From contig JAEWQB010000024.1 of NCBI GenBank assembly GCA_023460395.1, positions 283,867-347,866 of the forward strand: 64,000 bases of DNA, in the 5' to 3' direction. Positions 8,130 through 16,858 of the stretch are shown piece by piece. Both the position numbers and the translations under genes were made by a program. The notes below the pieces were generated by a model that saw only the letters and a list, made by a program, of their open reading frames with translations, was not told the DNA's origin and did not search any database. The stretch is from Pseudomonadota bacterium (lineage in GTDB: Bacteria; Desulfobacterota; Desulfovibrionia; Desulfovibrionales; Desulfovibrionaceae). Within the stretch, counting starts at the first letter, position 1, and each line of letters starts with the position of its first letter.

Positions 8130-9058
8130 AAGATATTTCAATAGTAATACCATATTACAATCACGTTGATACGCTTCCTAAGCTTCTTGACGCCATATCA
8201 CAGCAATCCATTACAAATATAGAAAGTATCATCGTAGATGATTGTTCTGACGTTCCTTGCGATGCAATAGTGCGAGCCTATCAGAAAAACGGCCTTTGCG
8301 TCTCTCTCATCCGCAATACAAAACGCGAACAGACAAAAAATACGCGCCTCAGAGGCATCTCCTCGGCGCAAGGACGGCTTGTCACATGCATTGATGCGGA
8401 TGACACGCTGTATGGCACCAAAGCGCTTTGCTACCACATCGAAAAACAGCGCGAAACCAATGCGGACATCACGCATTTTTCAGCACATATTTCGCGGGCA
8501 GGCAAAGCACTGCCCCCCCATGACGTTAGGTGGGGCCAACCGCTGCTCGAAGGATTTTACGAAGGAGACATCTACTCGCAATTCACCCAAAGCGGGTTTG
8601 CCGGGCACACGATTTGGGGGAAAATTATCAAAAAAACGCTGTGGGACGCCGTGTTGCCCCACGCGCTAACCTCAAGCGTACGGCGCTATGCGGAAGATTT
8701 TTTTCTTAGCGCCCTGCTCTACTTTCATGCCCGAAGCTATTACGGAAGCAGCAGAATCGGCTACGTGTACGACTGGCAGGACAAAACAAACCACAAAGCG
8801 TTCGGACGGGCCGCCACGTATCACAGCATGCTGGAAGAATTCATTCCATACATATGCCGCAATGGCGTTGCTCCCGCCGCGCTGGAAAAAACACGCGCCC
8901 ACTTACTGGACCGTGTCCGCTTTTATGTTTCGCTCTTCCTCTCGAACAGCATGGGAGGACAGGCAACGGCCCCCCTCCCCCCCGAATTTTACGGAGCGAT
9001 GCTTGAGCATGGCGATGCTGAAAAAGTGCTGCGGGTTCTTATGGATGGCCTGCACTAA
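8126..9058 (+). CDS. Family 2 glycosyltransferase
   Basis: A 310-residue GT-A enzyme begins with ISIVIPYYNHVDTLPKLL. It has IESIIVDDCSD, then RLVTCIDADDTLYG, which gives the DxD-type metal site. The rest is less conserved, as usual for acceptor specificity. It is coupled to the preceding glycosyltransferase by a 4-base overlap. Its stop lies 8 bases from the stop of the opposing TagB/F-like gene, with no clear terminator between them. No membrane helix is seen. Sugar donor unknown. Confidence 0.83.
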   Translation: MKDISIVIPYYNHVDTLPKLLDAISQQSITNIESIIVDDCSDVPCDAIVRAYQKNGLCVSLIRNTKREQTKNTRLRGISSAQGRLVTCIDADDTLYGTKALCYHIEKQRETNADITHFSAHISRAGKALPPHDVRWGQPLLEGFYEGDIYSQFTQSGFAGHTIWGKIIKKTLWDAVLPHALTSSVRRYAEDFFLSALLYFHARSYYGSSRIGYVYDWQDKTNHKAFGRAATYHSMLEEFIPYICRNGVAPAALEKTRAHLLDRVRFYVSLFLSNSMGGQATAPLPPEFYGAMLEHGDAEKVLRVLMDGLH

Positions 9059-9066
9059 GCTCGCAA

Positions 9067-10254
9067 CTATCCGGCAGAGAAAAACCGTTCACGAACCAAG
9101 GCAGCCAGCCGTTCGGCGGCGCATCCGTCCGGGTGCGTAAACAATTGGTCCCGCAGGGCAATTCTTTCCGATTCCCACGAATCCTGTCCATCCACGAGCA
9201 AACCGCGCAGCGCGGCAAACAGCCCCTCGGCATCCGTAGGGCGCGGCCCCGGTGCCATATCCTCGTAAGCATAGAACATGCCCCGGTCACGGGCGAGATA
9301 CTTTGGCAAATCGTATGGGAAAAAAACCTGCGGTCGGCCTGTAAGCAAGAAGTCGTAGGCTACGGAGGAATAATCTGTCAGTAAACAGTCCGCTTCGGCC
9401 AGCAACGGGTAGGCGTCAGAATTTGAGCGGACAAGGTGTACCGTTTTGAAGTCGCTCGTGCCGGAAATAGACAGATATGGGTGAAATTTCAAAAAAAACG
9501 CGACCTTATTGGCTCTGCCAAAAGCTTCTAAGCGCCCCACGTCTAGTGCGCCATCGGCAAAGGCATCTCCTCCGGTATCCCGGAACGTGGGCATAAAAAA
9601 GACCGCCTTGTACCCGCTTTTACGCAACGCCCTAAGCCGGGCCAGAGCTTCTTTGTCCACCCCCAGAAACTCGTGGGAGTTTTCCTCTCCTCCGGGACGC
9701 AGCAGCACATCGTTGCGCGGATAGCCCGTTTCCCACATTGCTGTACATTGAAAGGCCTTTCCCAGCGACGTCTCCGTTACAAACGATGAGGTGGAAAGCA
9801 CCGCGTCGTATCCAGAATACCCTTGCTGCAAGTGCAGGCGCTTTTCTGAAGTCATATTCACGGACGAGGCCATCTCTGGAAATCCAATAAGCTTGAGCGG
9901 AATGCCATGCCACATCTGGAGAGTCTTGGCCCGGGAGAGCAGGTGAAACGCGGGCGTCTCAGTTTTCCACCAAAAGTCATCCGCAATCACAAGTTTCGCT
10001 TTGGGAAGAATATGCACAGCCTCGTCAGAAGGAAAAAGCAGGGAAGGCAACCCCGCTTGCTGAAGAACACGGTGTTCTTCTTCATGGTGTGTAAGGAAAA
10101 ACGGTGTAAATGGCTGCTTATGACGCACGCAATACAAGAAAAAGTATTTCACGTTATCCATAAACCAGCCGCCTACACGTCCGGCAAAAATTACCAGATC
10201 AGTTTTTCTGGTTTTATGTGCAAGCTCCTGAAACAATGCTTCAATCTTCTCCAC
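9067..10254 (-). CDS. CDP-glycerol glycerophosphotransferase family protein (TagB/TagF-like)
   Basis: The family transfers a polyol phosphate from a CDP-alcohol to a glycan and belongs to the GT-B fold. Family motifs seen are LQMWHGIPLK, TGYPRNDVLL, VFFMPTFRDT, FLKFHPYLS and LLTDYSSVAYDFLLTGRPQVFF. These include the His and the DYSS block typical of the domain. I choose GTG with AGGGGAG 5 bases upstream, which gives 395 residues; a TTG 21 bases earlier is less likely. It lies 44 bases after a LicC-like nucleotidyltransferase on the same strand, an obvious partner for making the CDP-alcohol. No transmembrane helices are seen; it should act at the inner membrane face. Confidence 0.85.
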   Translation of the reverse strand: MEKIEALFQELAHKTRKTDLVIFAGRVGGWFMDNVKYFFLYCVRHKQPFTPFFLTHHEEEHRVLQQAGLPSLLFPSDEAVHILPKAKLVIADDFWWKTETPAFHLLSRAKTLQMWHGIPLKLIGFPEMASSVNMTSEKRLHLQQGYSGYDAVLSTSSFVTETSLGKAFQCTAMWETGYPRNDVLLRPGGEENSHEFLGVDKEALARLRALRKSGYKAVFFMPTFRDTGGDAFADGALDVGRLEAFGRANKVAFFLKFHPYLSISGTSDFKTVHLVRSNSDAYPLLAEADCLLTDYSSVAYDFLLTGRPQVFFPYDLPKYLARDRGMFYAYEDMAPGPRPTDAEGLFAALRGLLVDGQDSWESERIALRDQLFTHPDGCAAERLAALVRERFFSAG

Positions 10255-10298
10255 GTGCGCTCCCCTCTCCGCCAATATAACACGGCACTAATAATCCA

Positions 10299-10985
10299 CT
10301 ATTTTTCACCGTAAGGATCTTCAGAAAACAAGCGCCTAGCTTCCACAAGGTCTGCCTCAAAGTCCACCTCTATGCAGCGAAAGGCCGAAATATCAACCGC
10401 GCGAAAGGCGGCCTTTCCTATGAGCAACTCCAAGGCACGCTCAAAGTAGTCATCGGGACGGCACTCTTCCAGCGCGCCCACCAGCGCGGGAAGATCCTGC
10501 CGGGAGACGCGGTTGACCCCCACGGCCTCACCTTCAGGCTCTGTGACGTGCTTGGAAATAGCGACAATTTTTCCCTGCACATCCGTGCGGTACTTCACCT
10601 CTTCCTCGCCGCACCGCTGCTTATTCACAGCCACAGCGCTACCCTCTGTTTCCAGCAACAGCCGGACCACTTCGGGATCAAAGACAACATCTCCATTACA
10701 CCACAACACATCGTCATCAATATCCTGCAGGCCCGCCAGCAGGCTTTTTGAGGTATTCGTCAAATAGAACACAGGATTATATTTAAAAACAACTTGGGGA
10801 AACTCTTCCATAAGCAACGATTTTTTGAACCCCACCACCACGTGAATTTCGCGAATGCCAAATTCCCGCAAGATACGTATCTGGCGCCCCAGAATACGCT
10901 CGCCTGTTTTCAAGAATGACAATGACTTGGGAAAGGGCTGTCCCAAGCGGCTGCCTACGCCGGCGGCAAGAATTACGGCTTTCAT
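10299..10985 (-). CDS. MobA/LicC-like nucleotidyltransferase
   Basis: This 228-residue enzyme should attach CMP (or another NMP) to a phosphorylated alcohol or sugar. AVILAAGVGSRLGQPFPKSL contains the nucleotide-binding signature with its R and PK, IHVVVGFKKSLL is typical of the LicC/phosphocholine cytidylyltransferase group, and DDVLWCNGDVVFDPEVV has the metal-binding NGD. GAGGAG lies 6 bases before the ATG. It heads a two-gene minus-strand operon with the TagB/TagF-like transferase, so the pair probably forms and uses a CDP-alcohol. A second protein of this class lies 5 kb downstream in the plus-strand operon. Confidence 0.8.
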   Translation of the reverse strand: MKAVILAAGVGSRLGQPFPKSLSFLKTGERILGRQIRILREFGIREIHVVVGFKKSLLMEEFPQVVFKYNPVFYLTNTSKSLLAGLQDIDDDVLWCNGDVVFDPEVVRLLLETEGSAVAVNKQRCGEEEVKYRTDVQGKIVAISKHVTEPEGEAVGVNRVSRQDLPALVGALEECRPDDYFERALELLIGKAAFRAVDISAFRCIEVDFEADLVEARRLFSEDPYGEK

Positions 10986-11242
10986 AAAATGCTCCTCATC
11001 GTATAAGCTATGCCACATCTATGCACAGGATATGCCACTGACATTGTAAGCATCCCGCGAAGGATCATTCTGTTCGTAGCACACAGAGTACCGGGCCGTC
11101 CTGTGTCCGTTTTTTGGACAGAAAGTACGCATCTTATTGTAGGCACGGTTTTTGCTTTAAACTGAAATGTTTGTCGGATATGCGACACCCACAGCCAAAA
11201 CAACAAGAATGTACCAGCCATAGTACCGAATGAGACAAAGCA

Positions 11243-12058
11243 ATGCACAGTAACGCGCACCTCCAGCAAAACGCCGAACACGCAAAGGTGCACATCCATC
11301 ATTTGGAAATTCATGTGTCTCACGCATGTAACTTACGGTGTGCTAATTGTTCGCACTATTGCGATATTGGGTATCCTCAAAAGATTAACCATGACGACGC
11401 GCTAGGAAGCATCCTTGCATGGTCAAAAAAACTGCATATTGACCAATTCGCCCTGCTTGGCGGAGAACCGCTACTCGAAAAACGCGTCACCGAATATGTG
11501 CGAATAGCCGCCGAGGCTTTCCCGCTTGCTGAACGTAGACTGGTCACAAATGGTGTGCTTCTGCATGCTCACGACGACGCACTCGCCCAAGCCATAAAAG
11601 AAACAAATACAAGGCTTATCATAAGCAGCCACGCCATTCCTGAAAACCAAAAGCCTCTGTTGGCGAAAAGCCTTTCTAAATTAAAGCACTGGATACAAAA
11701 ATACGCTCTTAATGTTACGATCAAGCCCATTGATTCACGATGGTTCAAACTATACCACGGCCTTGGGAAAAAAATGCTGCCCTTTGACGACAGATGCCCC
11801 GAACAGAGCAGAGCGCGCTGTGTAACCCCCTGCGTAAATCTGCACGAAGGCGCGTTGTGGAAGTGCCCTCCCTTGGCATATCTTCCCATGGTCATTGAAT
11901 CCCTACACTATAAGAAGGCATGGGAACCCTACCTTGCCTACCGCCCTCTACAGCTTTCCGCATCTGTCCAAGAGCTGGCCCACATAGCAACAGACTCACA
12001 CTGCTGCGCCATGTGCCCCAAGACCCCAAAACTCGATCTCGTGCAGCACGCCCTGTAG
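11243..12058 (+). CDS. Radical SAM protein of the glycan cluster
   Basis: This 271-residue protein has a radical SAM core: HVSHACNLRCANCSHYC contains CxxxCxxC for the [4Fe-4S] cluster, followed by LLGGEPLLE (the GGE motif that binds SAM). The C-terminal part has several more cysteines, including CCAMCPKTPK, which recalls an auxiliary-cluster (SPASM-like) region. Related short radical SAM proteins occur in polysaccharide clusters, where their reactions are mostly uncharacterised. It is the first gene of a plus-strand run of six. The promoter was not identified and the ribosome binding site is weak. Confidence 0.82.
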   Translation: MHSNAHLQQNAEHAKVHIHHLEIHVSHACNLRCANCSHYCDIGYPQKINHDDALGSILAWSKKLHIDQFALLGGEPLLEKRVTEYVRIAAEAFPLAERRLVTNGVLLHAHDDALAQAIKETNTRLIISSHAIPENQKPLLAKSLSKLKHWIQKYALNVTIKPIDSRWFKLYHGLGKKMLPFDDRCPEQSRARCVTPCVNLHEGALWKCPPLAYLPMVIESLHYKKAWEPYLAYRPLQLSASVQELAHIATDSHCCAMCPKTPKLDLVQHAL

Positions 12059-12085
12059 CCACACAGACACCTCAGGAGCCTCTGA

Positions 12086-12967
12086 ATGTCCACGCAAACC
12101 TATTCCACAGCCGATCTGCTTCTTGCCCTTCTAGGAAAAACTAACGAGTTGCAGGGAGCCATTAAGCGCAACACCCACCTGCTGGCGTCTCAAGAGCTGG
12201 AGCGACTTCGGCAGGATATCCGCCAGAGACAACCCGCCAATCCCGCGGGGTACGGCTGGAAAAGCTATTCACAAAACGATGAGGACGGCATCATCCGCTA
12301 CTGTCTGCAAAAGCTTGCGGAAAACACCCACCTCGAAAAAACGTTTGTTGAAATTGGAATTGGTCGTGGATACGAAAATAACAGTTACCAGCTTCTGCTT
12401 GATGGCTTCTCAGGCTGCTGGGTAGATGGCAATAGCGAATTCATCGCGCAAGTACGCCCGCATGTTCCAACCGGTCAGCGGCGCCTCCTTGTGCATGAAA
12501 CCTTTGTAACATTAGAAAACATTCAAGAAACCATAGCCGTTTGTCGCTCTTTTTTGCGCGAAAGGTCAGTGGACTTTTTTTCGCTTGATGTAGATGGCAA
12601 TGACTACCACTTCCTTCCTTCATGCCTCGCCCTGCTCCAGCCAAAACTTGTTTGTGTGGAGTATAATGGGAAATTCCCTCCCCCAACAGCACTGCACATG
12701 CGATACAACCCCACCTACGTGTGGGACAGAACCGACTATCAGGGCGCTTCCCTGCAAGACATGGCAAACGTGATGCGGGGATACACGCTTGTTGCGTGCA
12801 GCGTTGTCGGCATCAACGCGTTTTTCGTGCGAGACGACTTGTGTACGGGCTTTACCCCCTACACAATAGAAGAATTGTACCAGCCGGCCCGTATGGAACT
12901 GTTGGCTATCCCCCAAGGACATCCACCAGCGCATTCGTGGCTGCGGCAGGCACTAAAGACAAGATAA
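12086..12967 (+). CDS. SAM-dependent methyltransferase, FkbM-like
   Basis: The 293-residue protein begins with about 70 residues of helical, charged sequence. Then comes YSQNDEDGIIRYCLQ and FVEIGIGRGYENNSYQLLLDG, the SAM-binding motif of the FkbM-type group, and FFSLDVDGNDYHFLPS, its characteristic LDVDGxD block. Such enzymes O-methylate sugars or other groups in glycan clusters. AGGAG precedes the start by 7 bases. It lies between the radical SAM gene and the fused glycosyltransferase. Confidence 0.75.
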   Translation: MSTQTYSTADLLLALLGKTNELQGAIKRNTHLLASQELERLRQDIRQRQPANPAGYGWKSYSQNDEDGIIRYCLQKLAENTHLEKTFVEIGIGRGYENNSYQLLLDGFSGCWVDGNSEFIAQVRPHVPTGQRRLLVHETFVTLENIQETIAVCRSFLRERSVDFFSLDVDGNDYHFLPSCLALLQPKLVCVEYNGKFPPPTALHMRYNPTYVWDRTDYQGASLQDMANVMRGYTLVACSVVGINAFFVRDDLCTGFTPYTIEELYQPARMELLAIPQGHPPAHSWLRQALKTR

Positions 12968-12989
12968 TGCGTACCAACAGGAACATCTC

Positions 12990-14897
12990 ATGGATATGAA
13001 TATTGTTTTTTCGTGCGATGAGAATTACGCCCCTTTTCTGGCGACAACCTTGGCGTCTATTTTATGGAACAGCGCCGAGGAAGATCATTTTTCTTTTTAC
13101 GTACTTGATGGCGGGTTAAGCAGATTAAGCAAAGCCAAGATCAGTGCGCTCCGGCAGCGCAAAGATTTTACCATCAGCTACATCCCCTTTGACTACGCCA
13201 AAGTGGAAGCCTGCCCCACAATGGCTCATTTCTCTAAAGCCGCGTATTTCCGATTTTTTATGGCAGAGCTTATCCCCACAGCCGACAGGCTGCTCTACCT
13301 CGATGTGGATTTAATAATAAAAACAAGCCTTTCCCCGTTATATACGACAGATATGGGGAAAAATATTATAGCGGCTATACCTAGGGGAAAGTCTGATCGT
13401 CTGGGCATGAAAGACCAACGCCTGTTCAACTCTGGAGTTATGCTTATTGACGCGGAGTCATGGAGAAAATGGAATATAGCCGAGAAACTTGTCTCCACAA
13501 CAAATAAAATTATTGATAAAATAAAATTAGTTGATCAAGATGTATTAAATTTTTTATTTAAAAATCAAATTACATATATTGAGAATGAATGGAATGTCAG
13601 ACAGCAGGATGTAAATAAAGTCTCTGGCGCAAAAATATTACATTTTTCTGGAGCAAAGTTCGAAAGCGCTCTCTGCATAGAACTTTTTACATACCTCGAT
13701 AAAACAGAATTTACTTCTTTTGGAACAAATTCACACAGTGAGTTGCTATACCATCTTTTGTATAAAGAAAAAACACGTCAGCATAAAACAGAAGAATGCT
13801 CAAAAAAATCTGTAGCATTTATTTTGACTAAATTTCTAGATTTAACATCATTACAAAGTATTATAAAATACTTCACGGAACACCAAGATATTTCAGTAAA
13901 AATATGCGTATTGGGAGAAACCTTGGAAAGTCCGCAAGATAAATTTCTAAAAATGCATCTAGAAAATCACAATATTCCGCACTACACCCAATTATCTGAA
14001 CTTATTAATGATGTTGTCTTTCTCACAAACCCTTATTTAGACCCTTTAATATACCGTTATCTTTTAGAATTAAATAACAAAATTATTTATATTCCGTATG
14101 GAACCTCTATATCAAACGAAGATTACACCCATGAAGTGCATTACAACCGATTAGTTCACAACATCGCATGGAAAGTGTACGCGATAGATGACTTTCAAAT
14201 TACTCTTTATAAAAAATATTGCACAAACTTTCATCATAAACGGATTAAGGCCATTCACACATCTCCCAAATTTGACCCGATCTCCCATAACTGGGAAAAA
14301 ACAGCGGGCAAGGCTAAAACATTTTTATGGAACATTCACTTCAACGCAATTCCCGGTGATCACATAGAAGGTCTGGATAAGACGTGGTCTGCCTTTTTCT
14401 TTTACCATAAGGCAATTCACGAATTTTTCAAAAAAAATACACAACTATCACTGGTGATACGACCTCACCACAATGTGTACTACTATAACAAAATTGAGAT
14501 ACTAAACGCGCTACAAAAATTTGAGTCTCTCCCCAATGTGCGAATAGAACCCGCACTCGCCTTCGGGTACGACTCGGCACTTTCCGAAGCAGACGCATTT
14601 ATCTCTGACCTTTCGTCCATGGTCGTAGACATGTCCATTACGGGAAAACCCATACTCCTGCTGACCTATGAAAAGTCCTGTCAGTGGAACAGCTTTGCGG
14701 AAAATATTTTTTCCACATTTACCTACACTGTCCACAGCACGCCTGAGTTTGAAAGAGTTACACAAGACCTTGCTGAAGGAATTGACCCCTTGCGAACGCA
14801 ACGTATACAGGCGTTAGAAAGTGAAAGCATTTTTACTCTCAGGCGCCCTGCGGCGGAAATAATAGCAGAAGATATTTTTCCCAACATAACCAATTAA
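12990..14897 (+). CDS. Fusion of family 8 glycosyltransferase and CDP-glycerol phosphotransferase-like domain
   Basis: The 635-residue protein has two parts. Residues 1-245 form a GT8 domain: MNIVFSCDENYAPFLATTL, SKAAYFRFFMAELIP, LLYLDVDLII (the DxD motif), FNSGVMLID and ILHFSGAKF, the usual GT8 end. Residues about 270-635 resemble the TagF/CDP-glycerol phosphotransferase fold, with FLWNIHFNAIPGDH, LVIRPHHNVYYY and ADAFISDLSSMVVDMSITGKPILLL. It may add both a hexose and a polyol-phosphate to one glycan. From about residue 170 on the DNA is very AT-rich. AGGA precedes the start by 7 bases. Confidence 0.82.
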   Translation: MDMNIVFSCDENYAPFLATTLASILWNSAEEDHFSFYVLDGGLSRLSKAKISALRQRKDFTISYIPFDYAKVEACPTMAHFSKAAYFRFFMAELIPTADRLLYLDVDLIIKTSLSPLYTTDMGKNIIAAIPRGKSDRLGMKDQRLFNSGVMLIDAESWRKWNIAEKLVSTTNKIIDKIKLVDQDVLNFLFKNQITYIENEWNVRQQDVNKVSGAKILHFSGAKFESALCIELFTYLDKTEFTSFGTNSHSELLYHLLYKEKTRQHKTEECSKKSVAFILTKFLDLTSLQSIIKYFTEHQDISVKICVLGETLESPQDKFLKMHLENHNIPHYTQLSELINDVVFLTNPYLDPLIYRYLLELNNKIIYIPYGTSISNEDYTHEVHYNRLVHNIAWKVYAIDDFQITLYKKYCTNFHHKRIKAIHTSPKFDPISHNWEKTAGKAKTFLWNIHFNAIPGDHIEGLDKTWSAFFFYHKAIHEFFKKNTQLSLVIRPHHNVYYYNKIEILNALQKFESLPNVRIEPALAFGYDSALSEADAFISDLSSMVVDMSITGKPILLLTYEKSCQWNSFAENIFSTFTYTVHSTPEFERVTQDLAEGIDPLRTQRIQALESESIFTLRRPAAEIIAEDIFPNITN

Positions 14898-14968
14898 TAA
14901 CAAAATATTTTCTTCAATTATCAACAAAAAACCTGTCTTGTGCGTACTAAATGCAAGGATATACGACA

Positions 14969-15592
14969 ATGAACAGTAACATAAAATTTGTCTTTGACCT
15001 TGATGGAACACTTACCAAGCAGGAGACACTTCCGCTCATTGCCAATACATTTAAAATTACTGAAAAAATAGAAAAACTTACGAAAGAGACAATATCTGGA
15101 AATGTCCCTTTCATAGAAAGCTTTATTAAAAGGGTAAATATTTTAGGAGAACTTCCTGTTTCAGAAGTTTCCAAACTTTTGCACAGCACAGAAATATACC
15201 CTGAAATACATAAATTTATACAAAAAAATTTGGATAAATGCGTTATCGCAACAGGAAATCTTGACTGCTGGATTAGCGAACTTGCCCAAAAAATAGGGTG
15301 TGAACTTTTTTGCTCTTCAGCTGAAGTCACTAATAATTCCGTCACCAAGATAACAAAGATCTTGCGCAAGGAAAGCGTCGTGAGCTTTCTGCAACAACAG
15401 GGAGCCTTCGTTGTCTTTATCGGAGACGGAAATAATGACATGGAAGCGATGAGAACCGCTAATATTTCAATTGCATGTGCGCTTACGCACCGTCCGGCGA
15501 ATAGCGTTTTGTCTATTGCAGACTATCTTGTCCACAGCGAGGATTCATTATGCCGTCTGACAAATCAATTGTTATCAGTTGTGCCGGAATAG
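14969..15592 (+). CDS. HAD-IB phosphatase of the phosphoserine phosphatase type
   Basis: This 207-residue protein has the HAD motifs in order: FVFDLDGTLT (nucleophile Asp), CVIATGN, and FIGDGNNDMEAMRTANI (motif IV). The helical cap is short, as in HAD-IB phosphatases such as SerB. Since it sits in a glycan operon and its end overlaps a nucleotidyltransferase by 43 bases, it more likely dephosphorylates a glycan precursor than makes serine. AAGGA lies 9 bases before the chosen ATG. AT-rich DNA like its neighbours. Confidence 0.8.
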   Translation: MNSNIKFVFDLDGTLTKQETLPLIANTFKITEKIEKLTKETISGNVPFIESFIKRVNILGELPVSEVSKLLHSTEIYPEIHKFIQKNLDKCVIATGNLDCWISELAQKIGCELFCSSAEVTNNSVTKITKILRKESVVSFLQQQGAFVVFIGDGNNDMEAMRTANISIACALTHRPANSVLSIADYLVHSEDSLCRLTNQLLSVVPE

Positions 15593-16188
15593 GCTCACGG
15601 CTTGGCCTGGCGACAACGAAAGCCCTTCTCCAAATTAACGGGAAGTCGCTTATTGCTCGGCAGCTTGAATATTTTAAGGATATAGAAGACATCAGGGTAG
15701 TTGTTGGCTTTCAAGCAAACGAGGTCATTAATGAAGTTTTAAAGTATAGAAATGATGTAATTTTTGTATATAACCATACATACTTTGAAACAAAGACCGG
15801 GGCGAGCTTTTATCTTGGAGCACGTCACGCGAATAAATATGTCGTAGAATACGATGGCGATCTCTTAGTTCATCCTGACGATATAGGAGAATGTATCAAT
15901 TCTGACTACGAATACATTGCTTATACTGAAAAAAATTCTGACGACGCAGTTTATGTAAAGACAGATGAATCTGGACAAGTCCTTTCTTTCTCCCGTGATA
16001 CGGGTGACTATGAATGGTCTGGACCGGCATGTATTCTAAGAAATAATATTCGGTATACCTCTGGAAATGTCTACAACATGCTCGAAGACAAACTCCCCAT
16101 GCGGGGCTTAAAAATTAGAGCTTTTGACATTGATACATACAACGATTACCAGCGTGCTTTGGAAACGGCAAAGCGGTGGTTCTTATGA
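15550..16188 (+). CDS. MobA/LicC-like nucleotidyltransferase
   Basis: This second LicC-type protein has 212 residues. SCAGIGSRLGLATTKALLQ is the nucleotide-binding loop, in which the usual PK is TK. IRVVVGFQANEVI and YVVEYDGDLLVHPDD follow. It starts inside the HAD gene and ends in a 4-base ATGA overlap with a methyltransferase, so the three are translationally linked. I infer that it makes a CDP- or UDP-activated small molecule used by one of the two TagF-like transferases. It differs enough from the other LicC-like protein to have another substrate. Confidence 0.75.
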   Translation: MPSDKSIVISCAGIGSRLGLATTKALLQINGKSLIARQLEYFKDIEDIRVVVGFQANEVINEVLKYRNDVIFVYNHTYFETKTGASFYLGARHANKYVVEYDGDLLVHPDDIGECINSDYEYIAYTEKNSDDAVYVKTDESGQVLSFSRDTGDYEWSGPACILRNNIRYTSGNVYNMLEDKLPMRGLKIRAFDIDTYNDYQRALETAKRWFL

Positions 16189-16826
16189 ATAACAATGATG
16201 CCATTCAATTTTTTTCTGATCTCGCGACAGCATCTCCAACAGCGATGTCTGTTAAAATAACGCGCGATGGAAAGAGCGATTTCTCAAAAGAAGATGCAAA
16301 CTTCATATTGCAATATGCGAATAAAAATTCGCGCATGCTAGATGTTGGCAGCGGATCTGGACTCATTGTCAATAAAATATGCAGCCATATAAAATCAATA
16401 TGCTGCATAGAACCATTCTGTGAATTTTCAAAATTTATACATAACGAAAAAAACATTACCATATCAAATTGCAATGCTTTTGATTTTACATCGCAAGAAA
16501 AATTTGACGTGATAACTTTTTTTGGGATTATACAATATTTCAATAAAGAAGAATCCATATCAATATATAAAAAATATAAAGACCTCCTCACGGAAACAGG
16601 AATATTCATTATAAAAAATCAATTTGGGGTTCAAGAAGACATTATTGTCTCTGGATATTCAGAAGAACTTGGGAAAAAATATTTTTCTGAATACAGAATG
16701 CTGGAAAATGAAATAAAAATTTTACAGCAAATAGGCTTTAATCACGTTGCCGCGCATGACATATACCCGCCAGAATATAGTCGGTGGACCAATACTCATT
16801 TCTATGCCTTGGTTGCGGCACAATAA
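16185..16826 (+). CDS. Class I SAM-dependent methyltransferase
   Basis: This 213-residue protein has MLDVGSGSGLIVNKI (motif I, SAM binding), FDVITFFGIIQYF (motif IV region) and FIIKNQFGVQ (motif VI). The ATG overlaps the stop of the preceding nucleotidyltransferase as ATGA. Substrate unknown; the position in the operon suggests it methylates the activated precursor or the finished glycan. It is the last gene of the AT-rich segment and ends 32 bases from the stop of an opposing PilZ gene. Confidence 0.8.
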   Translation: MNNNDAIQFFSDLATASPTAMSVKITRDGKSDFSKEDANFILQYANKNSRMLDVGSGSGLIVNKICSHIKSICCIEPFCEFSKFIHNEKNITISNCNAFDFTSQEKFDVITFFGIIQYFNKEESISIYKKYKDLLTETGIFIIKNQFGVQEDIIVSGYSEELGKKYFSEYRMLENEIKILQQIGFNHVAAHDIYPPEYSRWTNTHFYALVAAQ

Positions 16827-16858
16827 CACTCTGAACACAAATTTCACTTCAGCGAACG

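Noticed and set aside
14766..14778. Third copy of the hairpin motif (CCTTGCTGAAGG)
   Set aside because: It is inside the coding sequence of the GT8 fusion, lacks the enclosing stem, and matches over only 12 bases.
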